DNA of 64,000 nucleotides from Rodentibacter mrazii (GCF_001998825.1 NZ_MLHG01000012.1:1-64000); one strand, 5' to 3'; shown: positions 20,638-31,069, counted from the stretch's first letter. Notes: generated by a model not told the origin, from the sequence alone. Translations and numbers: made by a program.

Positions 20638-22827
20638 CTATCCCAAATATTTCAAATAAATCGTTGCTAATGGCGGAATAGAAACCGAGATTGAATTTCC
20701 TCTTTCATGACTTTCGAGCGCTTCACTTTGGACACAACCAAAATTGCCTACGTTAGAACCCTGATAATACATTGAATCGGTATTCAAAATTTCTTCATAT
20801 TTACCTGCCCCATTCACACCAATACGGTAATTATGGCGGGGGACGGGAGTAAAATTGCTGATGACAATAATCCGTTCACCCTGACTGCTTCGGCGTTCAA
20901 AAGCAAAAACAGAATTTTCGGCATCATTCACAACCAGCCAATCAAAGCCTTCCGGAGAATGATCAAGTTCAAAGAGCGGTCGATTTTGCCGATAAATATG
21001 GTTTAAATCTTTCACCAATTTCAGCACACCTTTATGCCAACCACCGCCAATGTTTTCATCAAGTAAGAACCAATCTAAACTTTCTTCGTAATTCCACTCT
21101 CTGCCTTGTGCAAATTCATTCCCCATAAAGAGCAATTTTTTGCCCGGATATCCCCACATATAACCATAATAAGCACGTAAGTTAGCAAATTTTTGCCATG
21201 TATCACCCGGCATTTTGTCAAGTAAAGAACATTTTCCATGCACCACTTCGTCATGGGAAAGCGGCAACACAAAATTTTCACTGTATTGATAAACCATACC
21301 AAAGGTCATTTTATTATGATGATATTGGCGATAAATCGGATCGAGTTTCATATAAGAAAGCGTGTCATTCATCCAACCCATATTCCATTTGAAATTAAAG
21401 CCTAAACCACCATTCTCACTAGGATGAGTTACTCCGGTAAATGCGGTCGATTCCTCCGCAATAGAAATCGCGCCTTCCATTTCATTATGGATTTTCCAAT
21501 TGGTATGTTTTAAAAATTCGATCGCTTCGAGATTTTCACGCCCACCATACTGATTAGGAACCCATTCTCCCTCTGGACGACTATAATCCCGATAAATCAT
21601 TGATGCCACTGCGTCCACACGAATACCGTCCAAGCCGAAACGTTCCAGCCAATAAAGGGCATTACTGGAAAGAAAATTGCGTACTTCGTTACGCCCATAA
21701 TTATAAATCAAGGTGTTCCAATCTTGATGATAACCTTCACGCGGATCAGCATGTTCATACAGTGCCGTACCATCAAAAGCCACTAATCCATGAGTATCAC
21801 TCGGGAAATGTCCCGGTACCCAATCTAAAATCACATTAATACCGGCTTCATGAGCCCGTTTCACCAAACGTCGAAAAGCGTCTGCTGTGCCGAAACGGCT
21901 GGTTGGTGAATAAAGCCCAAGAGGTTGATATCCCCAAGAACCATCATAAGGAAATTCAGAAAGTGGTAAAAACTCAATATGAGTAAAACCCATATCTTTC
22001 ACATAGGGAATAAGTTCATCAGCAATTTGGTCATAATCAAGCCAAAAATTATTCTCAAGATTACGTCTCCATGATCCCAAATGCACTTCATAAATCGAAA
22101 TCGGCTGATTAACTTGATTTGCTTTACGGCGGGTTTCGGTCATTTCTACCACATTCGGTAACGCACTCACTTGAGAGGCCGTATCCGGACGAAGCTGAGA
22201 ACTAAAACCGTAAGGATCTGCTTTCAAACGGAAATTACCATGGCAATCAATGAGTTCAAATTTATAGAGTTGTCCAAAACTGACTTTCGGGAGGAATAAT
22301 TCCCACACACCACTTTTTGAATGAAATCGCATTGGATGGCGACGACCGTCCCAATAGTTGAAATCGCCCACAATGGAAACCCGTTTTGCATTCGGTGCCC
22401 ACAAACGAAAATTCACCCCGCTCACGCCATCGCATTCCATAAAATGCGCCCCTAAAACTTCATAAGGACGTAACATTGAGCCTTCAGAAAGCAGCCAATG
22501 TTCTAAATCATCAATCATGAGGTGAAAACGGTAAGGATCTTCAATAATCTGCGCTTCATTACCCCAAAAAACCTGTAATTGATAAGCAAAAAATTGATGG
22601 CAATTTGGGATCACACCGGTAAAAAAACCACGTTCGTCTAAACAATTTAATTCGGCAACGGACTCTCCCGATTCCCGATCTATAACAATCACCCGATCCG
22701 CATCAGGCAATAAAACACGAACCTCAATGCCTTGCTCTGTTTCGTGCATACCTAAGGTTGCAAAGGGATCGCTATTGGTTGCGTCAAAAAAACTATCAAT
22801 AATAGAATGGGTAATGACCATTGTCAT
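20638..22827 (-). CDS. glgB: 1,4-alpha-glucan branching enzyme
   Basis: Introduces alpha-1,6 branches into glycogen. N-terminal CBM48 modules ([37 protein letters not shown]) precede a GH13 barrel with DWVPGHFP, the nucleophile in [18 protein letters not shown], and [13 protein letters not shown] chose the ATG at 22825-22827, giving MTMVITHS and about 729 residues. An AAGGAG site at 22834-22839 precedes it, and E. coli GlgB starts similarly. A longer reading overlaps malQ by 20 bases but has no ribosome binding site. The site overlaps the malQ stop codon, suggesting translational coupling. Confidence 0.95.
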   Translation of the reverse strand: MTMVITHSIIDSFFDATNSDPFATLGMHETEQGIEVRVLLPDADRVIVIDRESGESVAELNCLDERGFFTGVIPNCHQFFAYQLQVFWGNEAQIIEDPYRFHLMIDDLEHWLLSEGSMLRPYEVLGAHFMECDGVSGVNFRLWAPNAKRVSIVGDFNYWDGRRHPMRFHSKSGVWELFLPKVSFGQLYKFELIDCHGNFRLKADPYGFSSQLRPDTASQVSALPNVVEMTETRRKANQVNQPISIYEVHLGSWRRNLENNFWLDYDQIADELIPYVKDMGFTHIEFLPLSEFPYDGSWGYQPLGLYSPTSRFGTADAFRRLVKRAHEAGINVILDWVPGHFPSDTHGLVAFDGTALYEHADPREGYHQDWNTLIYNYGRNEVRNFLSSNALYWLERFGLDGIRVDAVASMIYRDYSRPEGEWVPNQYGGRENLEAIEFLKHTNWKIHNEMEGAISIAEESTAFTGVTHPSENGGLGFNFKWNMGWMNDTLSYMKLDPIYRQYHHNKMTFGMVYQYSENFVLPLSHDEVVHGKCSLLDKMPGDTWQKFANLRAYYGYMWGYPGKKLLFMGNEFAQGREWNYEESLDWFLLDENIGGGWHKGVLKLVKDLNHIYRQNRPLFELDHSPEGFDWLVVNDAENSVFAFERRSSQGERIIVISNFTPVPRHNYRIGVNGAGKYEEILNTDSMYYQGSNVGNFGCVQSEALESHERGNSISVSIPPLATIYLKYLG

Positions 22828-22837
22828 AGCTAACTCC

Positions 22838-24928
22838 TTACACTTTGCGGGCTTCATTCAGCATTGCAAAGAAAATTTGTAATGATTCATTATTAAAAAT
22901 AAATTCTAAGGGTTGCGCGAGTTTTTTACGCCAATTCGGATATTCATCCAAAGTGCCCGGTAAGTTAAACACCACTTCTTGACTTAATAAATTTTCCAGT
23001 TGAACACCAATTAATTTACTTTCGCTTTCAGCTAAATACCGATGAATAACAAAATTTAAATTATCGTGCATCGCCATAGAAAGGGCATCGCCTTCATAAT
23101 TCGGTGGTAAATAATGATCTCGACGTAGGCTGTTAATCAACGCTTGTTTGTCAATCATCCGTTGATCATATTTTTGTTTTAGCGCTTCGCCCCTTAAAAT
23201 GTTGAGCTGGTCAAATAATTCCAGATCGCGACAGTGCCAAAAACTTTGCAATGACGGCACATCATGTGTGCCAATCGCGGCGTAAGCATTTTTCGGATAA
23301 GCGGAACAATGTGGAAACTGCATATCACGTTGGGCAAAATATAGTACAAAATAAGAAAAGATCTGAAGTTCGTTTAATTTAGACCGCACTTCATCCGGCA
23401 CAGTGCCAAGATCTTCACCGATAATCAAACATTGATGACGAACACTTTCAATGGCAAGAATCGCCATTAATTCATCAAAAGGATAATGAACATACGCTCC
23501 TTCTTGCGCCGTTTTTCCTTCAGGAATCCACCACAAACGGAACAAGCCCATCACATGATCGATACGTAATACGCCAAAATATTGCATATTAGCTTGCAAC
23601 ATCTCAATAAAAGGTGCAAAACCACGGGCTTTTAATACACTTGGATTATAAGGTGGTAAATTCCAATTTTGTCCTACTGGTCCAAGGGGATCCGGCGGAG
23701 CACCAATAGAAATATTGACACAATACAATTCAGGATCGCTCCACACATCGACACTACCACGTGAACTGTTTACAGCCAGATCACCATAAATACCTAACTG
23801 CATACCACATTTTTTACAAAGTTTTTGCAATTCAGCAAGTTGTTGCTCCATTAACCATTGCAACCATGCAAAAAATCCTATTTGCTTATGATAAGTTTTG
23901 AGTAATGTTCTACGTTTTGTCGCACCTAAATGTTGACATTCTTTACGCCAACCAAGCCAACCGATGGTATTTTCTTTCGCTTGATGATCGGCATGTTCCT
24001 GCGCATCTAAAACATTAAACAGTCCTTGCAACTGCAATGCTTCGCCTTTGGATTTTACATATTGTTCAAATAGTTGACGGCGTTTGATAATTTCAACAGA
24101 TTTACTCCGATTAAAGAAAGCAAAAAGCTGTTCAAGTGCGGTCAGTTTTAACTGATAAACTTCACTGTAATTCACTGTCTCAGAGTTATGTAAAGTGAGA
24201 ATTTGAGTTTGGGTCGCTTCAGATTTGAACCAACTTTGTAATGATTTACAACGTTTAAATTCCGGTAAATTCGGAATATTTAAATAGAGAAAATTCAACC
24301 AACGGCGAGAAGAAGAGCTATAAGGGTTTGCCCATTCAGGTACGGCAGGATAGGACAGATGCAATGGATTAATTCCCACATAATCAGCCCCTTGTTTAGC
24401 ACTTTGTTCAATCAAATAAGCCAAATCGCCAAAGTCGCCAATCCCCCAGTTACTCTGAGAGCGTAAACTATAAATCTGAACATTGATTCCCCAAATTTTT
24501 TTGTGTTTTAATACCGGCGGTTGAAAAGCGCGCTTTGGAGAAACCAGTAGCCGAATTGAATAGCAGTGAGATTTTGTTGAAAGTAGTAATTGATAGTAAC
24601 CAAAAGAAAGCGGAGGCAAAGAAAGTACGGTAGAATTTTGAGTAATTTTTTGTGTTATTGAAATGCTATTTTCATCAAGCAACTCAAGGGATATTATCGG
24701 TTCCGTAAGAGCAATCCGTTCAACATCATAATGAATAGGTTCATTTTCAAAACAAGCCAAAACATCATCAAATTCTTCTCTACGGCATTTATTTTCAACC
24801 GGCTTAAGCAATTCAACAAAATGCGATAATGTTTTTGGGTCGGCATAAATAAGTCGCCCATCAATATCATAATGCGCGGGGGCAATTCCCAACTCTTGGG
24901 CAGTTTTTTGAAGCAGTTCTAATTCCAT
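22838..24928 (-). CDS. malQ: 4-alpha-glucanotransferase (amylomaltase)
   Basis: Transfers glucan segments between maltodextrins so they can feed glycogen synthesis or phosphorolysis. The GH77 features are [50 protein letters not shown] with the nucleophile Asp, and GTHDVPSL. I prefer the ATG at 24926-24928 ([15 protein letters not shown]) over an upstream in-frame GTG at 24940, by resemblance to other MalQ starts. Neither has a good ribosome binding site. It is first in the glg operon; a CRP-like site lies upstream. Confidence 0.93.
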   Translation of the reverse strand: MELELLQKTAQELGIAPAHYDIDGRLIYADPKTLSHFVELLKPVENKCRREEFDDVLACFENEPIHYDVERIALTEPIISLELLDENSISITQKITQNSTVLSLPPLSFGYYQLLLSTKSHCYSIRLLVSPKRAFQPPVLKHKKIWGINVQIYSLRSQSNWGIGDFGDLAYLIEQSAKQGADYVGINPLHLSYPAVPEWANPYSSSSRRWLNFLYLNIPNLPEFKRCKSLQSWFKSEATQTQILTLHNSETVNYSEVYQLKLTALEQLFAFFNRSKSVEIIKRRQLFEQYVKSKGEALQLQGLFNVLDAQEHADHQAKENTIGWLGWRKECQHLGATKRRTLLKTYHKQIGFFAWLQWLMEQQLAELQKLCKKCGMQLGIYGDLAVNSSRGSVDVWSDPELYCVNISIGAPPDPLGPVGQNWNLPPYNPSVLKARGFAPFIEMLQANMQYFGVLRIDHVMGLFRLWWIPEGKTAQEGAYVHYPFDELMAILAIESVRHQCLIIGEDLGTVPDEVRSKLNELQIFSYFVLYFAQRDMQFPHCSAYPKNAYAAIGTHDVPSLQSFWHCRDLELFDQLNILRGEALKQKYDQRMIDKQALINSLRRDHYLPPNYEGDALSMAMHDNLNFVIHRYLAESESKLIGVQLENLLSQEVVFNLPGTLDEYPNWRKKLAQPLEFIFNNESLQIFFAMLNEARKV

Positions 24929-25008
24929 ACGACCAAACACACAACAAATAACAACTTAGTTCCATTCTAGTCTTGCTTAGAATAAATACAATGACTTTTA
25001 TTTAAATT

Positions 25009-25024
25009 AGTGATCTCTGTCAAA
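25009..25024. promoter_or_regulatory. CRP-like site between malQ and upp
   Basis: AGTGA-TCTCTG-TCAAA matches the CRP half-sites in 8 of 10 positions. It lies 81 bases upstream of the preferred malQ start in the 291-base divergent region. Glycogen genes are CRP-activated in H. influenzae relatives; here it is only inferred. I saw no other clear signal in this gap. Confidence 0.4.
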
Positions 25025-25219
25025 ATTTAATTTTCTATCGCCTAATTTTTCTTAAAAAATTTCCCCAAAATCCTGTTTCAAACGACGGAAACATAAACTT
25101 GATACCGAATTTTTTATAAATAAACCGCTAGAGTTTTTCTATTTTCTGATTTAGAATCGTGCGATTTAATTTTTTATCACTCACATTAATCTATTCATTT
25201 GCAGCTAAGGGGTAAAATC

Positions 25220-25846
25220 ATGAAACTTGTCGAAGTTAAGCATCCGCTAGTAAAACACAAATTAGGTGTCATGCGCGAAGCAGAAATCGATACAAAAAAA
25301 TTCCGTGAACTGGCAACAGAAATCGGCAGTTTATTAACCTATGAGGCCACTGCAGATTTAGAAACAGAAAAAGTGATTATTGACGGTTGGAACGGCCCCG
25401 TTGAAATTGATCGCATTAAAGGTAAAAAAGTGACCGTCGTACCCATTTTGCGTGCCGGTCTCGGCATGATGGATGGCGTATTGGAACACATCCCAAGTGC
25501 ACGTATCAGCGTAGTGGGGATTTACCGTAATGAAGAAACCCTTGAGCCTGTACCTTATTTCCAAAAATTAGCGAGCGATTTGGAAGAACGTCTTGCCATT
25601 GTGGTGGATCCTATGTTGGCAACCGGCGGTTCAATGATTGCAACCCTTGATTTATTAAAAGCGAAAGGCTGTAAACACATTAAAGTATTAGTGCTTGTTG
25701 CAGCCCCTGAAGGAATTAAAGCGTTAGAAGCAGCACACCCGGATATTGAGCTCTACTGCGCCTCTGTCGATGATCATTTAAATGAACACGGTTATATCAT
25801 TCCGGGTTTGGGTGATGCGGGTGACAAAATTTTTGGAACAAAATAA
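25220..25846 (+). CDS. upp: Uracil phosphoribosyltransferase
   Basis: Salvages uracil to UMP using PRPP. From the ATG at 25220 it is 208 residues beginning [20 protein letters not shown], nearly the E. coli start. A TAAGGGG ribosome binding site (about 25206-25212) decides this start against a TTG 21 bases upstream. The PRPP-binding motif is [11 protein letters not shown] and the uracil-binding C-terminus includes [13 protein letters not shown] strong terminator follows, then uraA, so permease and enzyme are adjacent but separated. Confidence 0.97.
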   Translation: MKLVEVKHPLVKHKLGVMREAEIDTKKFRELATEIGSLLTYEATADLETEKVIIDGWNGPVEIDRIKGKKVTVVPILRAGLGMMDGVLEHIPSARISVVGIYRNEETLEPVPYFQKLASDLEERLAIVVDPMLATGGSMIATLDLLKAKGCKHIKVLVLVAAPEGIKALEAAHPDIELYCASVDDHLNEHGYIIPGLGDAGDKIFGTK

Positions 25847-25866
25847 TCCCCTGTTCTAAAACACTG

Positions 25867-25891
25867 AGACGGCTTTCAAGCCGTCTTTTTT
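25867..25891 (+). terminator. upp terminator
   Basis: AGACGGCTT-TC-AAGCCGTCT followed by six T, 20 bases after the upp stop codon. A typical intrinsic terminator; some readthrough into uraA would be needed if the two share a promoter. Confidence 0.85.
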
Positions 25892-25958
25892 CGGGCGGAA
25901 AACAGTTCAAAAGCTGACCGCACTTTAAAGTTAATTCAAACAGAGAGTTGAAACTAAA

Positions 25959-27215
25959 ATGACTAATCAAAATCAAACCACTTCTACTCAACCGGAAGAA
26001 GTACAGAGTATAGCAAAACAATCCTTTGTCGGCTTACAAATGCTTTTCGTCGCCTTTGGCGCATTGGTACTTGTGCCGCTTATCACCGGTTTAGATTCTA
26101 ACACCGCCCTACTTACCGCCGGCGTAGGCACGCTATTATTCCAGTTTTGTACCGGCAAACAAGTGCCTATTTTTCTTGCTTCCTCTTTCGCTTTTATCGC
26201 CCCCATTCAATATGGCGTACAAACTTGGGGCATTCCAACTACAATGGGAGGGTTAGCTTGTGCCGGATTGGTCTATTTTGCGCTTTCCGCACTGGTTAAA
26301 ATTCGTGGAAGCCAAGCCTTAGAACGTATTTTCCCACCGGTTGTGGTCGGTCCGGTAATCATCATTATAGGGATGGGGCTTGCTCCCGTTGCCGTCAATA
26401 TGGCACTAGGCAAAGACAGTGTCTATGCTTATAACGATGCCGTGCTCGTTTCTATGATCACTTTAATCGTGACCCTTTCCGTTGCAGTTTTTGCAAAAGG
26501 TTTGATGAAATTAATCCCAATTATGTTTGGGATCACAGCAGGCTATATTCTTTGCCTTTTCCTCGGTTTAATTAATTTTCAGCCGGTAATCGACGCACCT
26601 TGGTTTGAACTACCGAAACTTACTAAACCGGAATTTAACCTCGAAGCGATTCTCTATATGTTGCCGATTGCCATTGCACCTGCGGTGGAACACGTCGGGG
26701 GCATTATGGCGATCAGCTCCGTAACCGGAAAAGATTTCCTAAAAAAACCGGGATTACACCGCACTTTATTAGGTGATGGCGTCGCCACTGCTGCCGCTTC
26801 ATTAGTCGGCGGCCCACCAAATACCACTTACGCAGAAGTAACCGGTGCCGTAATGCTAACCCGTAACTTTAATCCGAATATTATGACTTGGGCGGCGGTA
26901 TGGGCTATCGCCATTTCTTTCTGTGGAAAAGTGGGGGCATTCCTTTCTACCATTCCGACTATCGTAATGGGCGGTATTATGATGCTTGTCTTTGGTTCTA
27001 TCGCCGTAGTAGGAATGAGTACCTTAATCAAAGGTAAAGTCGATGTTACAGAACCTCGCAACCTTTGCATTATTTCTGTGGTGATGACCTTTGGTATCGG
27101 TAATATGTTTGTGAATGTCGGTGATGCCGTTTCATTAAAAGGAATCAGCTTGTGTGCCATCGTGGCAATCATCCTGAACTTAGTTTTGCCAAAAGCAAAA
27201 AATGAAGTAGAATAA
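25959..27215 (+). CDS. uraA: Uracil permease (NCS2 family)
   Basis: Proton-coupled uracil uptake across the inner membrane. The 418-residue, very hydrophobic protein has the NCS2 layout of about 14 membrane segments. The signature AIAPAVEHVGGIMAIS (about 245) includes the substrate-binding glutamate, and GGPPNTTYAEVTGAV is a second conserved stretch. It lies downstream of upp, which acts on the imported uracil, and is followed by its own terminator. Confidence 0.95.
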   Translation: MTNQNQTTSTQPEEVQSIAKQSFVGLQMLFVAFGALVLVPLITGLDSNTALLTAGVGTLLFQFCTGKQVPIFLASSFAFIAPIQYGVQTWGIPTTMGGLACAGLVYFALSALVKIRGSQALERIFPPVVVGPVIIIIGMGLAPVAVNMALGKDSVYAYNDAVLVSMITLIVTLSVAVFAKGLMKLIPIMFGITAGYILCLFLGLINFQPVIDAPWFELPKLTKPEFNLEAILYMLPIAIAPAVEHVGGIMAISSVTGKDFLKKPGLHRTLLGDGVATAAASLVGGPPNTTYAEVTGAVMLTRNFNPNIMTWAAVWAIAISFCGKVGAFLSTIPTIVMGGIMMLVFGSIAVVGMSTLIKGKVDVTEPRNLCIISVVMTFGIGNMFVNVGDAVSLKGISLCAIVAIILNLVLPKAKNEVE

Positions 27216-27225
27216 TCAAAAAATT

Positions 27226-27250
27226 AAGGGCTGAAATAGCCCTTTTCTTT
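27226..27250 (+). terminator. uraA terminator
   Basis: AAGGGCT-GAAAT-AGCCCTT followed by TTCTTT, 10 bases after the uraA stop. It separates uraA from hda, although hda starts only 25 bases later. Confidence 0.7.
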
Positions 27251-27274
27251 CTTAATCAAGAACTCTATATCATT

Positions 27275-27970
27275 TTGAATCAGCAGTTACCTTTGCCTAT
27301 TCATCAAATTGATGATTATACACTTGAGAATTTTTATGGTGACAACAATTTGTTGTTGCTTGATTCTTTACGCAAAAATTCACAGCAGATTCAACAGCAA
27401 TTTTTCTATATTTGGGGAATGGCTGGCTGCGGAAAAAGCCATTTACTTCGCGCCCTCAGCAACCAATATTTAAATGAACAACGTGCTGCAATTTATGTGC
27501 CACTGAACAAATCCCGTTATTTCTCCCCTGCTGTACTGGAAAATCTGGAACAACAATCGCTAGTCTGCTTAGATGATCTGGATTCCGTCATGGGTGATCC
27601 TGAGTGGGAAATCGCTCTTTTTGATTTATTTAATCGAATCAAAGCAAGCGGGCAAACACTCTTGCTTGTGAGTGCCTCCCTCTCTCCTTCCGCATTAAAT
27701 GTGCAATTACCCGATTTAGCCTCACGTTTAAAATGGGGTGAAATTTACCAACTTTCTCCTCTAACAGATGAGCAAAAATTAGAAGTGTTACAAAAAAATG
27801 CTCATCAACGTGGCATTGAATTACCCGCTGAAACCGCACATTTTCTACTAAAACGCTTAAACCGTGATACCCACACGCTATTACAAGCCTTAGAAAAACT
27901 CGACAAAGCCTCATTACAGGCACAACGTAATCTCACGATTCCTTTTGTGAAAGAAACATTGGATCTTTAG
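27275..27970 (+). CDS. hda: DnaA-homologous regulator Hda
   Basis: With the DNA-loaded sliding clamp, promotes hydrolysis of DnaA-bound ATP to prevent re-initiation. The 231 residues match Hda: an N-terminal clamp-binding motif QLPLPI, Walker A GMAGCGKSHLL, Walker B CLDDLD, and a C-terminal RNLTIPFVKE. No ATG is available in frame upstream; the best start is TTG at 27275 (or ATT/ATC just before), with no good ribosome binding site. E. coli hda is likewise known for a non-ATG start. It ends at an uptake-signal hairpin shared with der. Confidence 0.92.
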   Translation: MNQQLPLPIHQIDDYTLENFYGDNNLLLLDSLRKNSQQIQQQFFYIWGMAGCGKSHLLRALSNQYLNEQRAAIYVPLNKSRYFSPAVLENLEQQSLVCLDDLDSVMGDPEWEIALFDLFNRIKASGQTLLLVSASLSPSALNVQLPDLASRLKWGEIYQLSPLTDEQKLEVLQKNAHQRGIELPAETAHFLLKRLNRDTHTLLQALEKLDKASLQAQRNLTIPFVKETLDL

Positions 27971-27976
27971 AAACAA

Positions 27977-28010
27977 AAAAAGTGCGGTCAAATTTAACCG
28001 CACTTTTTCC
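27977..28010. terminator. Uptake-signal terminator between convergent hda and der
   Basis: AAAAAGTGCGGT (27977-27988) pairs with ACCGCACTTTTT (27997-28008) across an 8-base loop, with T runs usable on both strands. Two inverted uptake signals thus serve as a bidirectional terminator. Confidence 0.8.
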
Positions 28011-28013
28011 ACA

Positions 28014-29528
28014 TCATCTTTTCGCTTTCTTAATAAATTTCATCAAGCGTTTGCGTTTGCGCAACTGATTTGGCGTTAGTTTATTTTTACGTCCGACAAA
28101 CGGGTTGTCGCCCTCTTGGAAAATCAGACGAATCGGCGAGCCGATAATTTTCAAACTTTTACGATAATAATTTGATAAATAACGCTTATAGGAATCCGGT
28201 AATTTTTCCATTTGATTACCATGTACTACGATAATCGGCGGGTTATAACCGCCCGGATGGGCATATTTTAATTTAATACGACGCCCCCCGATCATTGGCG
28301 GTTGATGTTCATCTGTCGCCATTTGCAAAATGCGGGTAAGCATTGAGGTCGTCATTTTCTGTGTAGCGCAAGCGTAGGCTTCTCTAATGGAATCAAACAA
28401 ATTACCTACACCACTGCCGTGTAACGCAGAAATAAAATGCACACGAGCAAAATCAATAAAATCTAAACGGCGGTCAAGTTCCGATTTCACACGATCTTTG
28501 ATTTCTGGATCCAATCCATCCCATTTGTTCACCACAATGACAAGGGAACGACCCGCATTCAAAATGAAACCAAGCAAAGACAAATCTTGGTCTGAAATAT
28601 TTTCACGTGCATCAATGGTAAGCAACACCACATTCGCATCTTGAATGGCTTGTAGGGTTTTTATCACAGAGAATTTTTCCACCGCAAGATGCACTTTTCC
28701 CCGCTTACGCACCCCTGCAGTATCAATCAATGTATAGTGCTGTCCATCACGTTCCATTTGAATATAAACGCTATCCCGTGTAGTTCCTGGCATATCATAA
28801 ACCACCACCCGATCTTCGCCTAAAATACGGTTGGTTAACGTGGATTTGCCAACATTAGGACGACCGACAATCGCAATTTTGATATGTTTATCTTGTGCGT
28901 CATCGATTTCCTCTTCCAAACTCTCATCAAGTAATGCCGTATCTTCTTCCGAATCAAAATCAAACTCTTGCTCCCACTCGTCTTGTTCCTCATCAGAAGT
29001 GCGGTCAGTTTTCTCACCGTTTTCCATTTGTTCTGCAAAAGGTGCAAGGACTTGTTCCATTAATTGAGTCACACCACGTCCTTGAGAGGCTGCGATTTGC
29101 TCAATTTCGCCTAAACCTAGTTGATAAAACTCGGCACAGTGAGAATCCGCATCAATGCCATCGGTTTTGTTCGCCACTAATACGGTGATTTTATTTTGGC
29201 GTTGACGTAGGTAATTTGCGATACCAATATCCGCCGAGGTTAAACCGGCACGGGCATCGACGAGAAAAAGCACAATGTCCGCTTCTTCAATGGCAAGCAA
29301 CGATTGCTCTGCCATTTTTTCTTCTACGCCTTCCTCTGTACCGTCAATACCACCGGTATCTATTACAATAAATTCACGCCCAGCAATATTTGCATGACCA
29401 TATTTTCTATCACGCGTTAAACCGGGAAAATCCGCCACCAACGCATCACGAGTACGTGTTAGGCGGTTAAACAGCGTTGATTTTCCTACATTTGGACGCC
29501 CGACTAGGGCCACAACAGGAGTTGCCAT
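28014..29528 (-). CDS. der: GTPase Der (EngA), 50S ribosome assembly
   Basis: Essential GTPase needed for maturation of the large ribosomal subunit. The 504 residues contain two G domains. The first has GRPNVGKST (about 10-18), DTGG and NKTD. The second has GRPNVGKST (about 222-230), DTAG and NKWD, and a C-terminal KH-like domain follows. The linker (about 170-212) is strongly acidic and contains an uptake signal in its coding sequence. Monocistronic here, between the hda terminator and the Ibs-like locus. Confidence 0.97.
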   Translation of the reverse strand: MATPVVALVGRPNVGKSTLFNRLTRTRDALVADFPGLTRDRKYGHANIAGREFIVIDTGGIDGTEEGVEEKMAEQSLLAIEEADIVLFLVDARAGLTSADIGIANYLRQRQNKITVLVANKTDGIDADSHCAEFYQLGLGEIEQIAASQGRGVTQLMEQVLAPFAEQMENGEKTDRTSDEEQDEWEQEFDFDSEEDTALLDESLEEEIDDAQDKHIKIAIVGRPNVGKSTLTNRILGEDRVVVYDMPGTTRDSVYIQMERDGQHYTLIDTAGVRKRGKVHLAVEKFSVIKTLQAIQDANVVLLTIDARENISDQDLSLLGFILNAGRSLVIVVNKWDGLDPEIKDRVKSELDRRLDFIDFARVHFISALHGSGVGNLFDSIREAYACATQKMTTSMLTRILQMATDEHQPPMIGGRRIKLKYAHPGGYNPPIIVVHGNQMEKLPDSYKRYLSNYYRKSLKIIGSPIRLIFQEGDNPFVGRKNKLTPNQLRKRKRLMKFIKKAKR

Positions 29529-29610
29529 AAAAAATCTCTTATCTTTTCAAAAATGGAGGGCATTATAGCGGAAGTTGGGGCATTGGTAAAAACTCATTTG
29601 AAAATAAGCA

Positions 29611-29642
29611 AATAAAAAGCCACGAACAAAAATCGTGGCTTT
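29611..29642 (-). terminator. Intrinsic terminator for leftward transcription upstream of der
   Basis: AAAGCCACGA (29616-29625) and TCGTGGCTTT (29633-29642) form a 10-bp stem. On the minus strand it is followed by TTTATT. It would stop leftward RNA from the antisense promoter at 29857-29885 before it reached der. Confidence 0.75.
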
Positions 29643-29651
29643 CCAAACACT

Positions 29652-29680
29652 GTTTATTTATTCATAACTTTCGTTATAAT
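29652..29680 (+). promoter_or_regulatory. Promoter for the Ibs-like peptide mRNA
   Basis: A perfect TATAAT (29675-29680) lies 73 bases before the peptide's start codon, with a weak -35 about 17 bases upstream. The resulting leader would contain a GTTGCG / CGCAAC hairpin (about 29717-29734) ahead of the ribosome binding site. Confidence 0.5.
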
Positions 29681-29714
29681 AATCTCGCTTTCAAGGTTAG
29701 GTCTTGAAAGAGAG

Positions 29715-29850
29715 GGTTGCGCTTTTTCGCAACGTTTGAAGAGGATAAGTGTATGATTAAAATCATTATCCTTGTCGTACTACTATTATTGATAAGCTTG
29801 CCTGTTTATTGATAATAACGACATACTAGGGAGTTCGCCGCTCCCTAGTG
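29715..29850 (-). ncRNA. Candidate Sib-like antisense RNA opposite the Ibs-like gene
   Basis: A transcript begun near 29850 by the promoter at 29857-29885 would be fully complementary to the peptide frame and its ribosome binding site. Its first bases form the ACTAGGGAG / CTCCCTAGT hairpin. It could end after the GTTGCG / CGCAAC stem followed by a CT-rich run (giving about 135 bases, close to the size of E. coli Sib RNAs), or run on to the stronger terminator at 29611-29642. The ends are predictions. Confidence 0.5.
29753..29812 (+). CDS. Ibs-like hydrophobic toxic peptide (19 residues)
   Basis: The frame MIKIIILVVLLLLISLPVY, then TGA, is preceded by GAGGA (29741-29745), an ideal ribosome binding site. 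Size and pattern closely resemble the E. coli Ibs toxins of type I toxin-antitoxin pairs: a short basic start, an uninterrupted run of I/L/V, then I-S-x-x-x-Tyr at the end. Such peptides insert in the inner membrane and depolarise it when over-expressed. A strong promoter on the opposite strand points across the frame, as for the Sib antisense RNAs. A 9-bp hairpin (29825-29849) follows the stop. Homology is judged by eye only; toxicity is inferred. Confidence 0.65.
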   Translation: MIKIIILVVLLLLISLPVY

Positions 29851-29856
29851 CTTCAA

Positions 29857-29885
29857 ATCTTAAAAGTTTATGAAAATCTTGTCAA
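29857..29885 (-). promoter_or_regulatory. Antisense promoter of the Ibs/Sib-like locus
   Basis: On the minus strand, TTGACA (29880-29885, perfect -35) is 17 bases from TAAGAT (29857-29862, -10). It directs transcription left across the 19-residue frame and has no gene of its own downstream before the terminator at 29611-29642. Confidence 0.65.
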
Positions 29886-29950
29886 GGACGATATAAATTT
29901 AAGTCATAAAAAATGCACCTCAAAGGTGCAATTTTTATTCTCGAAAAAAT

Positions 29951-30027
29951 TGGCGGAATGGACGGGACTCGAACCCGCGACCCCCTGCGTGACAGGCAGG
30001 TATTCTAACCAGCTGAACTACCACTCC
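29951..30027 (-). tRNA. tRNA-Asp (anticodon GTC), copy 1
   Basis: On the minus strand a 77-base cloverleaf. Acceptor GGAGTGG pairs with CCATTCC, and the D-loop (AGCTGGTTAGA), anticodon loop CTGTCAC with GTC, and T-arm GGGTTCGAGTCCC are all present. CCA is encoded (29951-29953). Sequence agrees with E. coli tRNA-Asp over most of its length. Identical to the copy 60 bases upstream, with which it is probably co-transcribed. Confidence 0.96.
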
Positions 30028-30087
30028 GCAGCTTAATCTTTTTATTGTTCACTTTCGTAAACACATCAATAAGGAGTAAATAAAATT

Positions 30088-30164
30088 TGGCGGAATGGAC
30101 GGGACTCGAACCCGCGACCCCCTGCGTGACAGGCAGGTATTCTAACCAGCTGAACTACCACTCC
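30088..30164 (-). tRNA. tRNA-Asp (anticodon GTC), copy 2
   Basis: Second, identical 77-base tRNA-Asp with encoded CCA (30088-30090) and anticodon GTC. It is the promoter-proximal copy, with a good promoter immediately upstream on the minus strand. Confidence 0.96.
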
Positions 30165-30178
30165 GCTAAGTGCTGCGT

Positions 30179-30207
30179 ATCATAATGATCCGCCCTTATC
30201 TCGTCAA
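30179..30207 (-). promoter_or_regulatory. tRNA-Asp promoter
   Basis: TTGACG (30202-30207), a 17-base spacer and TATGAT (30179-30184) on the minus strand. The predicted start lies about 8 bases before the mature 5' end of the first tRNA. Confidence 0.75.
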
Positions 30208-30241
30208 TCTTTTTTTTTTAATTTCACACTTGTTCGTTCAT

Positions 30242-31009
30242 TTAATGCACGGATTCATTATTTGTATGTAAATCCCATAGGCAATTTCCATTACTTTTTT
30301 TATTGATCACTTTCAATAATTCCAAATGGGCTTGCAATTCTTCTTCATTTGGTTGTAAACGCTTTAAATTATTAGAAAAAGTAACCGCACTTTCCATTGA
30401 TTCAGAAGCATTTCTCTCCATTGTAGCCATCATATTGATTTCTTCTTCCCCTTCATCAAACAGGCTGGTTTGTCCGCCTGTCATGGAAAGATAAACGTCA
30501 GCTAAAATTTCCGCATCCAATAACGCACCGTGCAATGTTCGTTTGCTGTTATCAATTCCTAATCGGTCACACAAAGCATCCAAACTATTGCGTTTACCCG
30601 GATACATTTGGCGTGCCATTTGCAAGGTATCTGTTACCACACAAATATCCGTTGTTTTTACAGCCAATCCGAGTTTACTAAATTCATAATCCATAAAGCC
30701 CACATCAAAGGGCGCATTGTGAATTAAAAGCTCTGCGCCTTTAATGTAATCTAAAAATTCTTGGGCTACCGTTTTAAATTCCGGTTTATCGGCAAGCATT
30801 TCATCAGTAATGCCGTGAACTTTAATTGCCTCCGGATCAACCGGTCGGTTTGGATTAATATAAATGTGGAAATTATTGCCCGTATAACGTCGATTCACTA
30901 ATTCCACTGCACCAATTTCAATAATGCCATGTCCTTCATAATGTGCACCAAGTTGGTTCATCCCCGTTGTTTCCGTATCCAACACAATCTGGCGATTTGG
31001 ATTAATCAT
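30242..31009 (-). CDS. dnaQ: DNA polymerase III epsilon subunit (3'-5' proofreading exonuclease)
   Basis: Proofreads replication within the polymerase III core. The 255-residue protein has Exo I DTETTG near residue 11, Exo [13 protein letters not shown] and Exo [17 protein letters not shown]. The C-terminal tail (after about 185) is the part that binds the alpha subunit. It is head-to-head with rnhA (60 bases between starts), the arrangement known from E. coli, so the two promoters overlap. An uptake signal is inside the coding sequence near 30385. Confidence 0.96.
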   Translation of the reverse strand: MINPNRQIVLDTETTGMNQLGAHYEGHGIIEIGAVELVNRRYTGNNFHIYINPNRPVDPEAIKVHGITDEMLADKPEFKTVAQEFLDYIKGAELLIHNAPFDVGFMDYEFSKLGLAVKTTDICVVTDTLQMARQMYPGKRNSLDALCDRLGIDNSKRTLHGALLDAEILADVYLSMTGGQTSLFDEGEEEINMMATMERNASESMESAVTFSNNLKRLQPNEEELQAHLELLKVINKKSNGNCLWDLHTNNESVH

Positions 31010-31069
31010 TTGTTCAACCTATTTCTTTCCTTTAGAATGACCGCTATTTTACACAACAACGATTTTGTT

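Noticed and set aside
22828-22857. Longer start for GlgB overlapping malQ
   Set aside because: The ATG at 22827 has AAGGAG at the right distance and aligns with known GlgB starts; the longer form has no ribosome binding site.
29848-30036. 62-codon reading frame ending GLEPATPCVTGRYSNQLNYHSAA
   Set aside because: It is the well-known false translation of a tRNA-Asp gene on the other strand.
29951-30164. Tandem tRNA-Asp repeats as a prophage attachment site
   Set aside because: No integrase, no partial tRNA copy and no foreign-looking DNA beside them; two full working copies are a simple duplication.
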